DNA of 64,000 nt from NCBI GenBank assembly GCA_964514385.1, contig CAZEQJ010000006.1:1-64000 (forward strand), read 5' to 3'. Under the pieces are notes generated by a model. The model worked only from the letters and a program-made list of their open reading frames with translations, made no database searches and was not told the origin of the DNA. Position 1 is the stretch's first letter. The number at the start of each line of letters is the position of its first letter. Positions 45,175 to 54,238 of the stretch are shown piece by piece. Made by a program: the position numbers and the translations under genes. This DNA comes from CAZEQJ01 sp964514385. GTDB lineage: Bacteria; Bacteroidota; Bacteroidia; Cytophagales; Cyclobacteriaceae.

Positions 45175-47066
45175 TAGCTAATGTTCATATTCAGTTCCTT
45201 GCCTATTCTATCCATAATTGCACCCGGGTTAAGCGGCTGACCAAACACATTACTGAAGCAATCGATATCAGAAAGAGTCTTAGCCCTCAGATACCACGAC
45301 AACTGCGCATAGCGCCGGTTTTCATCGGTAATCATGGCCTGTCCTGGTGTATCGCTGTAATTTATTTCTACCGTCATAACTTTTTTAAACCGGTTAAAAA
45401 TAGATTTCAATCCAGGTTCAAGAGGACTCAGTGTACGAAGGTGAAGGCTGCTTACATTAGTCCCCATTTTGCGGGATTTTTCTACAGCTTCTTCTATTGC
45501 TCCCCGTGTAGAGCCCCACCCTACAAGCAGCAGGTCTCCCTCTTCATCGCCAAATACCTGAGGTGTTTTTAAGGTAGCGCCAAATGCAGCAAGTTTACGG
45601 CTCCGGGCCTCAGAAGCCCGCTGGTTGATGGCCGGGTCATAGGCTACCTGACTGTCTTCGTCATGTGCCAGACCTGTAAGGCGATACATGCCACCCTTCT
45701 GACCCGGGGCAGGTCTTTTGCTCAATCCTGTTTCCGGATCCCAATCGTAGGGTTTTACCTCATCAGGCCACCGGCTCTGGTCAACAGGTTCGGCAAACCA
45801 TTCTTTCTTTATTTTAGGACGGGGAAAAGGCTGTACTCCTGTGGCCAGGTTAGCATCTGAAAGTACAAAAACGGGCATTCGAAATGACTCAGCAAGCTTA
45901 CGCGCCAGCACTACAAAGTGAAAACATTCTTCAATTGTAGAAGGTGCAAGTATGATTTTAGGTGCATCGCCAGGTGTGCCATACAATACGGCTAGCAAGT
46001 CTCCCTGTTCCACCTTAGTTGGCAGACCAGTGGAGGGGCCGCCACGTTGTACATCCACGATCACCAGCGGTATTTCGGCCATGGAAGCTAGTCCGATAAA
46101 TTCTGTCTTCAAAGCAATACCGGGGCCGGAGGTAATGGTTACGGCAGTTTTTCCGGCATAGGAGGCGCCGATAGCAAAACCGATAGCTGCAATTTCATCT
46201 TCAGCCTGATGAATGATGCCGCCGGCATGCTCCATCGTCTCTGCCATGGCATGTGTAGCTGAGGTTGCCGGTGTAATGGGATACATCGAGCAAACTTCAA
46301 TTCCTGCCGCCATTATTCCCAGGCTTATGGCTTCATTGCCATTCATCACAACGTAATCTCCTGATGTTGCCACTCCCGGAATGGTAAAACGCAGTTCAAG
46401 ATTTTCTTCAGACCACGAATACCCGGCATGTAAAAGGGACAGGTTGGCATCAACCACCTGTTGACTCTTATGCCTGAAGGTATGGATAATCTGTTCTTCA
46501 GCCAGCTGAAGGTCGCGGTCGTAAATCGAACATAATAGTCCCAATACCCACATGTTTTTGCCCTTGAGTGGATCTTTTACCAACTTCAGACATTCTTGTT
46601 CCATCGGTATTTCATGCACGATATATCCCAGCGATTCAAAACGTTGCATGGATTCGGCATATTCAGCACGAATTTCGGGGCGTGGATGACTGGCCCACTT
46701 ATTCTCTATCAACACATGGGTGCCCGCCTTATAGGCTTTCTGGTCAATTCTGCCATACAGCACTTGTTCATTCAGTGCGACCACCAGATCGGCTTTATCA
46801 CCCATGTTGGTGATTTTTTTGGCCCCGACTCGTACTCGTATACCCGAAGCGCCAGCCTTGGAACGTGCCGGGGGCTGAATCTCGGCAGGGATAATTTCGA
46901 CAGTCCAAACACCATTTCCCATTTTAGCGGATATAATCCCCATGCTCTGGCCACATTTTTGTGCCCCCTCCCCGGAATCGCTTACGATTTCAATTACGGC
47001 TTCAGGGATTTCTTTCCGTTTTCTGCCTGTTTTCGGATTATCGAACACGGTATCTGATGTCTGCAT
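45174..47066 (-). CDS. korA: 2-oxoacid:ferredoxin oxidoreductase, alpha subunit with fused gamma domain (KorA-type)
   Basis: N-terminal gamma domain (~30-220: IEIVSDSGEGAQKCGQSMGIISAKMGNGVWTVEIIPAEIQPPARS...) fused to the alpha domain (~235-600: SGDYVVMNGNEAISLGIMAAGIEVCSMYPITPATSATHAMAETM, HQAEDEIAAIGFAIGASYAGKTAVTITSGPG, VQRGGPSTGLPTKVEQGDLL), the order of the common KorA. Together with the beta gene just downstream it forms the CoA-dependent oxidative decarboxylase. The reading frame begins at ATG 47066. Upstream, ~100 bp away, a minus-strand terminator ends the preceding flavoprotein transcript, so korA starts its own operon of three genes. Confidence 0.9.
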   Translation of the reverse strand: MQTSDTVFDNPKTGRKRKEIPEAVIEIVSDSGEGAQKCGQSMGIISAKMGNGVWTVEIIPAEIQPPARSKAGASGIRVRVGAKKITNMGDKADLVVALNEQVLYGRIDQKAYKAGTHVLIENKWASHPRPEIRAEYAESMQRFESLGYIVHEIPMEQECLKLVKDPLKGKNMWVLGLLCSIYDRDLQLAEEQIIHTFRHKSQQVVDANLSLLHAGYSWSEENLELRFTIPGVATSGDYVVMNGNEAISLGIMAAGIEVCSMYPITPATSATHAMAETMEHAGGIIHQAEDEIAAIGFAIGASYAGKTAVTITSGPGIALKTEFIGLASMAEIPLVIVDVQRGGPSTGLPTKVEQGDLLAVLYGTPGDAPKIILAPSTIEECFHFVVLARKLAESFRMPVFVLSDANLATGVQPFPRPKIKKEWFAEPVDQSRWPDEVKPYDWDPETGLSKRPAPGQKGGMYRLTGLAHDEDSQVAYDPAINQRASEARSRKLAAFGATLKTPQVFGDEEGDLLLVGWGSTRGAIEEAVEKSRKMGTNVSSLHLRTLSPLEPGLKSIFNRFKKVMTVEINYSDTPGQAMITDENRRYAQLSWYLRAKTLSDIDCFSNVFGQPLNPGAIMDRIGKELNMNIS

Positions 47067-47166
47067 AGTGCTGATACATATAATATGTCACGGAAAAATA
47101 AGGTTATCAGACCTGTAATCAGATATCAAGTGGCACGCTGGTGCATGATTTTAATCACTTCAGCAA

Positions 47167-47195
47167 ATAAAAAACCCTGCCGCATAGCGACAGGG
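47167..47195 (-). terminator. Rho-independent terminator after the KstD-like gene
   Basis: On the minus strand CCCTGTCGC-TAT-GCGGCAGGG (9-bp stem with one G-U pair) is followed at once by a TTTTTTATT run. It lies 14 bp beyond the stop of the flavoprotein gene and well before korA. Confidence 0.88.
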
Positions 47196-47208
47196 AATAA
47201 ATGAAATA

Positions 47209-48903
47209 TCATCCGGCTTGTTCCTCCTCTGCTATTCTTTTTGAAGCATGTTGAAGCGATGCCAGGTGATTCATAGCTATATAGGAGAATGTGCACGCAG
47301 GACCAATCGTTGCACCAGGTCCGGGATATGTTTTGCCCATTACCGTTGCTGTATTATTGCCTGAGGAATAGAGTCCTTCAATCGGACGCAAATCCTTGCT
47401 TAATACACGGCCATATTCGTCTGTCAGCAGTCCGCCTTTGGTGCCCAGATCGCCCGGATAAATGCGTGTAGCAAAGAATGGGGCCTTTTCAAGCGGAGCG
47501 AGATTGCTGTTCGGTGCAACCAGCGGATCTGAATAATACCGGTCGTAGATGTCCTGACCTCTTCCAAAATCCTCATCTTTACCGTTGCGGGCGAAGCTGT
47601 TGAACTTCCTCACAGTATCGGCGAGGCCCTTGCTGTCAATACCGCATGCTATGGCCAGCTCCTCTACGGTATCTGCTTTTATAAAATCACCGTTTTTTAT
47701 GAATTTCTTTGGCACATCACCGGGAGGCATCATGCCAAAGAGGTAGCGCTTTCTGTAGTTTTTGTCCATGATGAGCCATGCAGGCGCGGCGCCATGCCCG
47801 GCAGCGTCATGATCCAGCATTTTACGCCCCAGATCTACGTACGATGTCGATTCGTTCACAAACCGCCTGCCATGCTTATCGACGATAATACAACCGGGAA
47901 GTGAACGCTCCATCACAGAGAATGCGACCTGACCATCGAGCAGGAAGGAACCTCCCCACCATGATTCTTCCATCAGAGAAAGCTCGGCCCCATGCTTTTC
48001 ACCTATTTGTATGGCGTCACCAGTATTGCCGGGAGCTGCTGAGCTCCATGATCCATCAACCGGCTGATATTTTTTGCGATATTCAGGATTTTTAGGGAAA
48101 CCGCCTGCACCGAGTAACACACCAGCGTGGGCTTTGATGTTCATCATTTTTCCATCCTTTTCCACAATAACACCAGCAACACGGCCTTTTTCGATGATGA
48201 GATCTTTCATGGGGCAATTGAGCCATACAGGGGTTTTAAATTTTTTTTGCAGAATATACATCATGCTACCGGTAAGAGCACGCCCAATGCCCAGTGGATA
48301 TCTGCCGGTCAGCAGCCATGAGAAGGTTTTGCCGGCAAGAGACATGGTGCGCTTAAAACCCTTCCAGGTACGCTGAACCAACGGCAGCAGGTAGGCATCA
48401 CCCGACGATATCGCTAATGGCGGCATACCTTCCGGCTTAAGTTGGGATTTTAGTAGATTCCCCAATTTACGACCATTGAATATTTTACTTTCGATAACAC
48501 GGCCGGTTTTAGCACCCTTTATATTTGGGTAGTAGTCAGGATACAGAGGCGCACGCTGCCATTCCAGCCCCAATTTTTTCATAAAATTCACCATCTCAGG
48601 CGCATTCCGGACGAAGGCTTCCTTACGTGCACGGGAGGTTGCCGGACCGACATCTTCAATCACGGCTTCCATGTATTCAAGTGCTTCTTCTTCTGAATCC
48701 AACACCCCTTGCTCCTTCATCAAAAAGTTGTTGGGAATCCATAAGCCACCTCCGGAATAAGCTGATGAGCCACCCCATTTGTCAAGCTTTTCGACGACAA
48801 GGGTTTTCATTCCATTGTATTCTGCTGTTATTGCTGCGGATAATGCGCTGGCTCCGGTGCCAACGACTACCACGTCATAGGAGTCATGCCATTCTGTACT
48901 CAT
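47209..48903 (-). CDS. FAD-dependent 3-ketosteroid delta1-dehydrogenase-like oxidoreductase
   Basis: Flavoprotein of the fumarate reductase/KstD superfamily. Dinucleotide-binding motif VVVVGTGASALSAAITAEYNGMKTLVVEK, followed by KWGGSSAYSGGGLWIPNN, the pattern of ketosteroid delta1-dehydrogenases and related enzymes; C-terminal flavin region YPGDLGTKGGLLTDEYGRVL and NNTATVMGKTYPGPGATIGPACTFSYIA, the last typical of the family. True substrate is uncertain because the superfamily covers many desaturases and fumarate-type reductases. ATG 48903 (MSTEWHD) is chosen over 48957, which lies next to an N gap and adds no conserved sequence. Single-gene transcript ending at the terminator at 47167. Confidence 0.84.
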   Translation of the reverse strand: MSTEWHDSYDVVVVGTGASALSAAITAEYNGMKTLVVEKLDKWGGSSAYSGGGLWIPNNFLMKEQGVLDSEEEALEYMEAVIEDVGPATSRARKEAFVRNAPEMVNFMKKLGLEWQRAPLYPDYYPNIKGAKTGRVIESKIFNGRKLGNLLKSQLKPEGMPPLAISSGDAYLLPLVQRTWKGFKRTMSLAGKTFSWLLTGRYPLGIGRALTGSMMYILQKKFKTPVWLNCPMKDLIIEKGRVAGVIVEKDGKMMNIKAHAGVLLGAGGFPKNPEYRKKYQPVDGSWSSAAPGNTGDAIQIGEKHGAELSLMEESWWGGSFLLDGQVAFSVMERSLPGCIIVDKHGRRFVNESTSYVDLGRKMLDHDAAGHGAAPAWLIMDKNYRKRYLFGMMPPGDVPKKFIKNGDFIKADTVEELAIACGIDSKGLADTVRKFNSFARNGKDEDFGRGQDIYDRYYSDPLVAPNSNLAPLEKAPFFATRIYPGDLGTKGGLLTDEYGRVLSKDLRPIEGLYSSGNNTATVMGKTYPGPGATIGPACTFSYIAMNHLASLQHASKRIAEEEQAG

Positions 48904-48959
48904 GAGATTAGTTGTTTTGTTCTTATTAAAAATAATTAAAACAGGTATTACAGCCATTG

Positions 48960-48969
48960 NNNNNNNNNN
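48960..48969. other. Scaffold gap (10 N)
   Basis: Contig join upstream of the KstD-like gene. Unlike the gap at 1843 there is no shared sequence at its edges that would suggest a hidden overlap. The order and distance of genes across it are only as good as the scaffolding. Confidence 0.95.
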
Positions 48970-49000
48970 GAAGGGAATTTCAGGCTATTGCAGACATTTG

Positions 49001-49444
49001 TCAGCGATCTGCTCTTTTCATAATCACCCAGTGAGCATAGAGCAGCAGTAGATAAAAGACAACGGCGAGGGCGGTATATCCGGAATAGATTACCGTAGAG
49101 ATCAGCCTTTCATTTTGGATGAAATAACGCCATAGTACAGGAAGATAACCTGCCGTAAGGAGTATAAAAAGAAGTATCGTTCCGGTAATTGAAAGCCGGA
49201 AACCCCATTTTTTATTTTTCAACATGCCATAAGAAGCGAAAACTAACAATGTGTACACCAGGGTCTCACTCAGACGAAGTGTGAATCCATGTAAAAGAAA
49301 AGATGGCTTTGAGGCTGTGGTGAGTAGATGAATCACATTGATAAACTGAATAATACTTAAAAAGTCCAATGCTCCAAAAATCAGCAAGCCACTCCATGCT
49401 AATATGCGCAGGTTGGTTGCTCTCTTATCTGTAGTATGTATCAT
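49001..49444 (-). CDS. Small four-helix membrane protein, unknown function
   Basis: 147 residues with four predicted membrane helices (ILAWSGLLIFGALDFLSIIQ, LSETLVYTLLVFASYGML, LSITGTILLFILLTAGYLPV, STVIYSGYTALAVVFYLLLL) and a basic C-terminus (KRADR). No family recognised. Bounded on the right by a large palindromic structure at 49556-49595. Confidence 0.7.
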   Translation of the reverse strand: MIHTTDKRATNLRILAWSGLLIFGALDFLSIIQFINVIHLLTTASKPSFLLHGFTLRLSETLVYTLLVFASYGMLKNKKWGFRLSITGTILLFILLTAGYLPVLWRYFIQNERLISTVIYSGYTALAVVFYLLLLYAHWVIMKRADR

Positions 49445-49555
49445 GACTGGTATCTGTTGACATTAAAGATACTGTATTACTGTCAGAAATGATCATATAC
49501 ATTGACTCAGATATACTCAATTTCAGCAGGTTGCGCAAAAACAGACCCCACATTT

Positions 49556-49595
49556 TTTGTTACGTAACTTTTCATTCAAAAAGTTACGTAACAAA
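49556..49595. repeat. Nested palindrome: 17-bp inverted repeat each arm itself containing GTTACGTAAC
   Basis: Left arm TTTGTTACGTAACTTTT (49556-49572) and right arm AAAAGTTACGTAACAAA (49579-49595) are perfect inverse copies around a 6-base spacer; each arm carries the 10-bp palindrome GTTACGTAAC. It lies ~25 bp after the GH27 stop. No T run follows on the minus strand, so it is not a classical terminator. It could be a binding site for two dimers, a cruciform, or the ends of a small mobile element. Confidence 0.75.
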
Positions 49596-49620
49596 TGAGT
49601 CTTACTCAGCATCTCGCATT

Positions 49621-50823
49621 TTATTTTTTTGGTGTAAGCCTCACCATAAGCACGCCATGTGACGGTATGTCCAGCTCAATTGGCTCCATTGTCGTTTTCT
49701 TCAGGTCTTCATGTTTCCACAGATCTCTGACGTGATATTCATCTTCTGTGAAACGAATGGCCCTCCGGCGTGCATAAATATTCAACCTACCCCAATCCCA
49801 TGCTTCATCCCAGGCCAGCTCTGATCGGTTCACAAAGCAAATGGCCATTTCATCGTTTTCCAGAAACTTCACCCAGATCTCATGGTCGCCCATATCCAGA
49901 AAGCGTATGGCCTGCTGCCCCTGGGGATCCTGGTTTACCGCAATCACTTCTTCGTTGGTAAGTATACCCTTGATTTCTTCATCCATATTACGCAGGTCAT
50001 TACCTGCCATCAGTGGTGCAGCCAGCATGGCCCACATTGAAAAATGGGTAACATTTTCGTCATAGGTCAGTCCTCTGTTTCCTACCTCCAGCATGTCGGG
50101 GTCGTTCCAGTGGCCCGGTCCGGCGTAGCGCCACAGATCGGCCTGTTTATCTACTATGCTCATGATACCTAATCCACCCCAGTTCAACTCACATTCGTAT
50201 ACATTACGGATGTCATGCGTGGTTCGCCACAGATGCCCGATACCTTCGCCCCATAGCCATGGCTCATTATCACCCCATTCACAGATGCTAAATACAATGG
50301 GCCGGTCTACTGACTTCAATGCATCGCTCATCGTTTTAAAGGCAGCTTCCGCATTCTGGCCTTCATTGGCACACCAGTCGTATTTCAGGTAGTCCACACC
50401 CCACTCGGCATAGGTCATGGCGTCGATAAACTGATACCCTCTGCTTCCCGGCCGGCCCTGACATGTTCTGGATCCGGCACAGGAATATAAGCCAAATTTC
50501 AGCCCTTTTGAGTGAACATAGTCCACAACCGGCTTCATACCGTCAGGAAATCGCTCCGGGTCTACCACAATACGACCGTTCTCATCACGGTCCACCTGCC
50601 AGCAGTCGTCGATTACCACATATTCATATCCCGCATCTTTCATCCCTGAACTCACCATAGCATCTGCCATGCCCATGATCAGCTCGGCACTGACATCACA
50701 TCCAAAATGGTTCCAGCTATTCCATCCCATGGGCGGTGTTTGGGCAAGATCTTCGAATGACTGCGCCTTTATGACGGCAGTCTGAAAAATAAACAGGAGT
50801 AGAAATGCAATTTGCTTCATCAT
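49621..50823 (-). CDS. GH27 alpha-galactosidase
   Basis: Secreted retaining enzyme of family GH27 (alpha-galactosidase; some members act as beta-L-arabinopyranosidase). Signal peptide ends IKAQS. Barrel opens with TPPMGWNSWNHFGCDVS, the nucleophile is Asp149 in YLKYDWC, and the acid/base region is WNDPDMLEVGN (Asp241/Asp243). About 400 residues including the C-terminal antiparallel beta domain, normal size for the family. It follows the AraC regulator by 6 bp, so regulator and enzyme are one transcript. On serine-galactosylated extensin-type proteins this activity would remove the single alpha-Gal residues. Confidence 0.94.
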   Translation of the reverse strand: MMKQIAFLLLFIFQTAVIKAQSFEDLAQTPPMGWNSWNHFGCDVSAELIMGMADAMVSSGMKDAGYEYVVIDDCWQVDRDENGRIVVDPERFPDGMKPVVDYVHSKGLKFGLYSCAGSRTCQGRPGSRGYQFIDAMTYAEWGVDYLKYDWCANEGQNAEAAFKTMSDALKSVDRPIVFSICEWGDNEPWLWGEGIGHLWRTTHDIRNVYECELNWGGLGIMSIVDKQADLWRYAGPGHWNDPDMLEVGNRGLTYDENVTHFSMWAMLAAPLMAGNDLRNMDEEIKGILTNEEVIAVNQDPQGQQAIRFLDMGDHEIWVKFLENDEMAICFVNRSELAWDEAWDWGRLNIYARRRAIRFTEDEYHVRDLWKHEDLKKTTMEPIELDIPSHGVLMVRLTPKK

Positions 50824-50829
50824 AAAAAT

Positions 50830-51723
50830 TTAGTTGTTGATTGAAATAATGTCTTTGAAACTCTGATTGCCTTTAAGTGCTTTGTGGTAATTGAGAGGTG
50901 AATATCCGGTAATGTCCTTAAACTTTCGGTTGAAGTACGACAGGTTGTTAAACCCGGATTGATAGCAAATATCCACGATGGTCCTGTCTTTGGTAAGTAG
51001 CAGTTTGCAGGCATGCCGTACCCTGATTTCATTCAGGAAGTCAAAATATGTCTTCCTTGTACGCTGCTTAAAGAAGCGGCAAAAGGCTGATGGCACCATA
51101 TTGGCAACCTCTGCTACTTCCTCCAGTGTAATCTTGTTTGGATAGTTTTTAAATGTATACTGGATCACATCATTGAGACGCTTACCATCATTTTCGTCGA
51201 TACGCTGCCGGATAATTTCGTTATTTAGAAAAACAATATCATCACTCTGAATGATCTCACGAAGAATGTCCAATACCATAATCATGCGCTCCATCGGGCC
51301 TTTATTGAGGAGAGCCTCCATCTTTACCCCAATTTTTTCCCGAAGCCTCCCCCTGAATTTGATCCCCTGCCGGGCTGCGTAAAAAAAGTCATGAAGCTCC
51401 CTGAAGTCAAGTAACTCATTACCGGGAAGCTTGTCGTCAAGAAAAAGGTAGATCACCTCTGCCTTGACATCGGTCTCCTCATAATAGTAAACATCTTCAT
51501 TGCGAAAAACGTGAGGAATATTCGAGCCGATCACAAATATATCTCCGGCATGAAATTCACCGATATGCCCTCCTATGACCGCGGTGCCGGAACTTTCCCT
51601 GATATAAGTGATTTGTAACTCAGGATGCTGATGCAGGGTATCATAAATATGTTTGAGCTGATCACGTTGAATCATCATCAGCTCTCCGAAATTCCGCTGT
51701 ATTTTAAACGGTACTACCTTCAT
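50830..51723 (-). CDS. AraC-family transcriptional activator (cupin sensor)
   Basis: N-terminal cupin-like sugar-binding domain (~20-150: TAVIGGHIGEFHAGDIFVIGSNIPHVFRN) and a C-terminal AraC DNA-binding pair of HTH motifs (KITLEEVAEVANMVPSAFCRFFKQRTRKTYFDF and RTIVDICYQSGFNNLSYFNRKFKDITGYSPLNY). A cytoplasmic sensor of a mono- or disaccharide. It is the first gene of a two-gene unit with GH27 and lies downstream of GH31, 144 bp away, with repeat boxes GTTAAAATTGTATCA and GTTAAAATT in that space, likely its own operator. One of two AraC-type proteins in the window; a candidate to bind the 21-bp repeats. Confidence 0.93.
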   Translation of the reverse strand: MKVVPFKIQRNFGELMMIQRDQLKHIYDTLHQHPELQITYIRESSGTAVIGGHIGEFHAGDIFVIGSNIPHVFRNEDVYYYEETDVKAEVIYLFLDDKLPGNELLDFRELHDFFYAARQGIKFRGRLREKIGVKMEALLNKGPMERMIMVLDILREIIQSDDIVFLNNEIIRQRIDENDGKRLNDVIQYTFKNYPNKITLEEVAEVANMVPSAFCRFFKQRTRKTYFDFLNEIRVRHACKLLLTKDRTIVDICYQSGFNNLSYFNRKFKDITGYSPLNYHKALKGNQSFKDIISINN

Positions 51724-51744
51724 GGATTATCCCTTCTTGTGCAT

Positions 51745-51815
51745 GTTAAAATTGTATCAATTTACTGCTAAGAAAGTGTACTAATCATCATAAAAGGGAT
51801 ACTATTGTTAAAATT
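51745..51815 (+). promoter_or_regulatory. Operator-like boxes upstream of the araC-type gene
   Basis: GTTAAAATTGTATCA at 51745-51759 is identical, base for base, to 59078-59092. A weaker box GCTAAGAAAGTGTA begins 22 bp on, and a further GTTAAAATT at 51807-51815. They lie 22-92 bp ahead of the regulator start at 51723. Confidence 0.5.
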
Positions 51816-51867
51816 AACGCTGAAAATATAATTAAACCCAGAGTCAGTTAGCTTGAAATAAGATTGG

Positions 51868-54228
51868 TCAGAAGCTAACGGTCATCTCTTCCCCATGAAT
51901 GTACGTGATGGTACCTGTTTTTCCTGAAGGTATAAGCTCGACCTGCCAAGTGACCTCCTCTCCTGCTCCGTACTTCCCTGATTCCTTCGGTGTGCTGATC
52001 ATCAACCGGCCTGCATTATCATCCCAATCGAAGCTGGTAAGCCGGTAATTACCATCTAAATACTCCAGCGTATGACCATCATCTTCATAGAGAGTGTAGG
52101 TTGCATCTCTTCCGGTGTATATTTTTAATGTTGCCGGCTCCTCTACAGATTGTGTGGTGTACTGCCTTACCGGATCAAACGGAATAATAGCTCCTGCTTT
52201 TACATATATGGGCATAGTAGACAGGTCAACCTGTTTTGTTATGGTTTGATTTCCCTCATAAAGTTCACCCGTCCACCAGTCGTACCATTCACCTTCAGGC
52301 AGATATACTTCTCTTGAGGTCGCTTCTTCCTGGTAAACCGGTGCAATCAGCATAGATTCGCCCCAAAGGTAGCTGTCTCCGATGCCTTTGGCAGTGTCAT
52401 CTCTCGGATAATGCAACCAAAGGGCGCGCATCAGGGGCATACCTGTCTCTCTTGCTTCCCATGCCATCGTATAGATATAAGGCAAAAGCTGATACCTGAG
52501 CTCTGCGTATTTTCGTGCCACGGGTTCTATCCTTTCATCGTTGAGGGCAGAAAAATCAGGTATACTACGCCTGTAGTCACCTCGCGTGGTATCGTTTTGG
52601 TTATTCACCTCCATCGGCCCCATTTCACTGAGGCCAAAGCCCCAGGGCAAAGCAGTGAACCAGGTACGACCATGGGAGCGAAAGGAAGGGCAAAAGGCAC
52701 CAAACTGAAACCAGCGGGCGTACATTTCACCATCTTTATCGGGGTTAGGGTAAAAACCACCGATATCGGAACCCCAGTAAGGCGAAATACTGAGCGAGTG
52801 GTTTATCCCCACTGCAATCTGGCCTTCGAGGGTTTTCCATGCCGATTGAGTGTCACCGGACCAAACCCATCCGCCCCATTTCGAAATACCCAGATAACCA
52901 TTACGATGCAGGCTCCAGGGTCTTTCGTTTGGTGTAGTAGATAAGGGCCCCTGGTAGTAAAGCTGATGACGCTTGATTCGCTCCCAAAGATTAAACCAAT
53001 CTCCCTCATCCGGCCAGAAGCCGTCAATACCTGCCTCTACGAGCCCCAGGTGCTGCTGCCAGTAACTGAATATATGTGAGCTGTCGAGGGCGGCATCTTC
53101 TTCTGGCGGAATATTGCCCTTCAATGTAGGCAGCTTGTCTCTGTCCCAGGGTACCACATGTACGATAGTTTTTACATTACGGTCATGAAGGTCTCCGATC
53201 ACATCTGAGGGCTCACGACTAAATACTTCATCATTAAACTGGAATGAAGGTTGTCGCTCGTTCCAGCCGGCAGGGCAAAATCCGGTGCCGAGATAAATGA
53301 CCGCATCTACCGGTATTTTTTTACTTCTGAAGGAGTCTACAATACCTATCATCTGGGCATCGCTTTCAAGTGTCCGATGAGATTGCATATACCCCAGTGA
53401 CCAACGGGGAGGCATAACGGCAGCTCCACTTATAGTGGCCAAGTCTTTCATGACTGTGCGTGGCTCAGAGGCGTCAAAGACAAAGAAATCCCATAACCCC
53501 GGCACATAGCGGTCGGCCGGAGGTAGTCCCTTGCCGCTGTTTTCATGTTGGTTTTCCTGTGTCTGGGGGCCTTCACTTTCCGGGATATAGGAAATAAATG
53601 CACCATACTGTTCTTCTGTAAGGTCAACCTGGACCCATGGGGCGTTGACATAGACGCTCCATCCTGAAGTGCTATGAAGCAGTGGGATGGGGTTCCGTGA
53701 TCCATAGGCATTGCTCTGCCATCGGGGTTGCATATAATGATAGCGCCCTTTGCGGTCGTATTCTATCTCCAGCTCACGCCAGTCAATGCGATTACCGTCA
53801 TCATCCCTTCTTTGGGGACGCGGTCCACCTTCGCCCATGCCGAGGATAGGGTCTTCATCTACCTTAAACCTGAGGGTATCCTTGCTGAACACAAACTGCT
53901 GGAGTATTTTCCCATCTCTGCCTGTAACTTCTACAGTAAGGGGATCGGGTGATACTGTCACAGTCAGATTACCTATATTTTTCCGTATTCTACCACCGAT
54001 GGAAGAGACAGATAGTAAGGGTTTGTTATCGTCGTAATCCAGCAGGGCGGGCGATTCAGGATAGTCTTTTGTGTAGCTGACGGGCTTAAACGTCACTCGC
54101 ACCCCATAGTCACCTGCTGAGCGAACCTCCAGCACTGCCGGTTGGTCGTCGATTTCAAGGGGTATTTTTTCAGTACATGAGATAAGAAACAAAAGAACCA
54201 ATAATGCATATGGAATGATGCGTTTCAT
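51868..54228 (-). CDS. GH31 alpha-glycosidase (lipoprotein)
   Basis: Retaining alpha-glycosidase of family GH31 (family activities include alpha-glucosidase, alpha-xylosidase and alpha-galactosidase). Lipobox FLISC predicts anchoring. The barrel contains GIDGFWPDEGDW (nucleophile Asp of the WxDxxE-type motif) and VWSGDTQSAWKTLEGQI (acid/base Asp region); further family signatures are PYWGSDIGGFYPNPD, FQFGAFCPSFRSHGR and LRYQLLPYIYTMAWEARETGMPLMRALWLHYP. C-terminal beta domains end with TYTLYEDDGHTLEYL. ATG 54228 is taken as start (54234 also possible). Ten bp from the GH146 gene upstream in the same operon. Substrate subtype not determined. Confidence 0.92.
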   Translation of the reverse strand: MKRIIPYALLVLLFLISCTEKIPLEIDDQPAVLEVRSAGDYGVRVTFKPVSYTKDYPESPALLDYDDNKPLLSVSSIGGRIRKNIGNLTVTVSPDPLTVEVTGRDGKILQQFVFSKDTLRFKVDEDPILGMGEGGPRPQRRDDDGNRIDWRELEIEYDRKGRYHYMQPRWQSNAYGSRNPIPLLHSTSGWSVYVNAPWVQVDLTEEQYGAFISYIPESEGPQTQENQHENSGKGLPPADRYVPGLWDFFVFDASEPRTVMKDLATISGAAVMPPRWSLGYMQSHRTLESDAQMIGIVDSFRSKKIPVDAVIYLGTGFCPAGWNERQPSFQFNDEVFSREPSDVIGDLHDRNVKTIVHVVPWDRDKLPTLKGNIPPEEDAALDSSHIFSYWQQHLGLVEAGIDGFWPDEGDWFNLWERIKRHQLYYQGPLSTTPNERPWSLHRNGYLGISKWGGWVWSGDTQSAWKTLEGQIAVGINHSLSISPYWGSDIGGFYPNPDKDGEMYARWFQFGAFCPSFRSHGRTWFTALPWGFGLSEMGPMEVNNQNDTTRGDYRRSIPDFSALNDERIEPVARKYAELRYQLLPYIYTMAWEARETGMPLMRALWLHYPRDDTAKGIGDSYLWGESMLIAPVYQEEATSREVYLPEGEWYDWWTGELYEGNQTITKQVDLSTMPIYVKAGAIIPFDPVRQYTTQSVEEPATLKIYTGRDATYTLYEDDGHTLEYLDGNYRLTSFDWDDNAGRLMISTPKESGKYGAGEEVTWQVELIPSGKTGTITYIHGEEMTVSF

Positions 54229-54238
54229 AATCAAAAAG

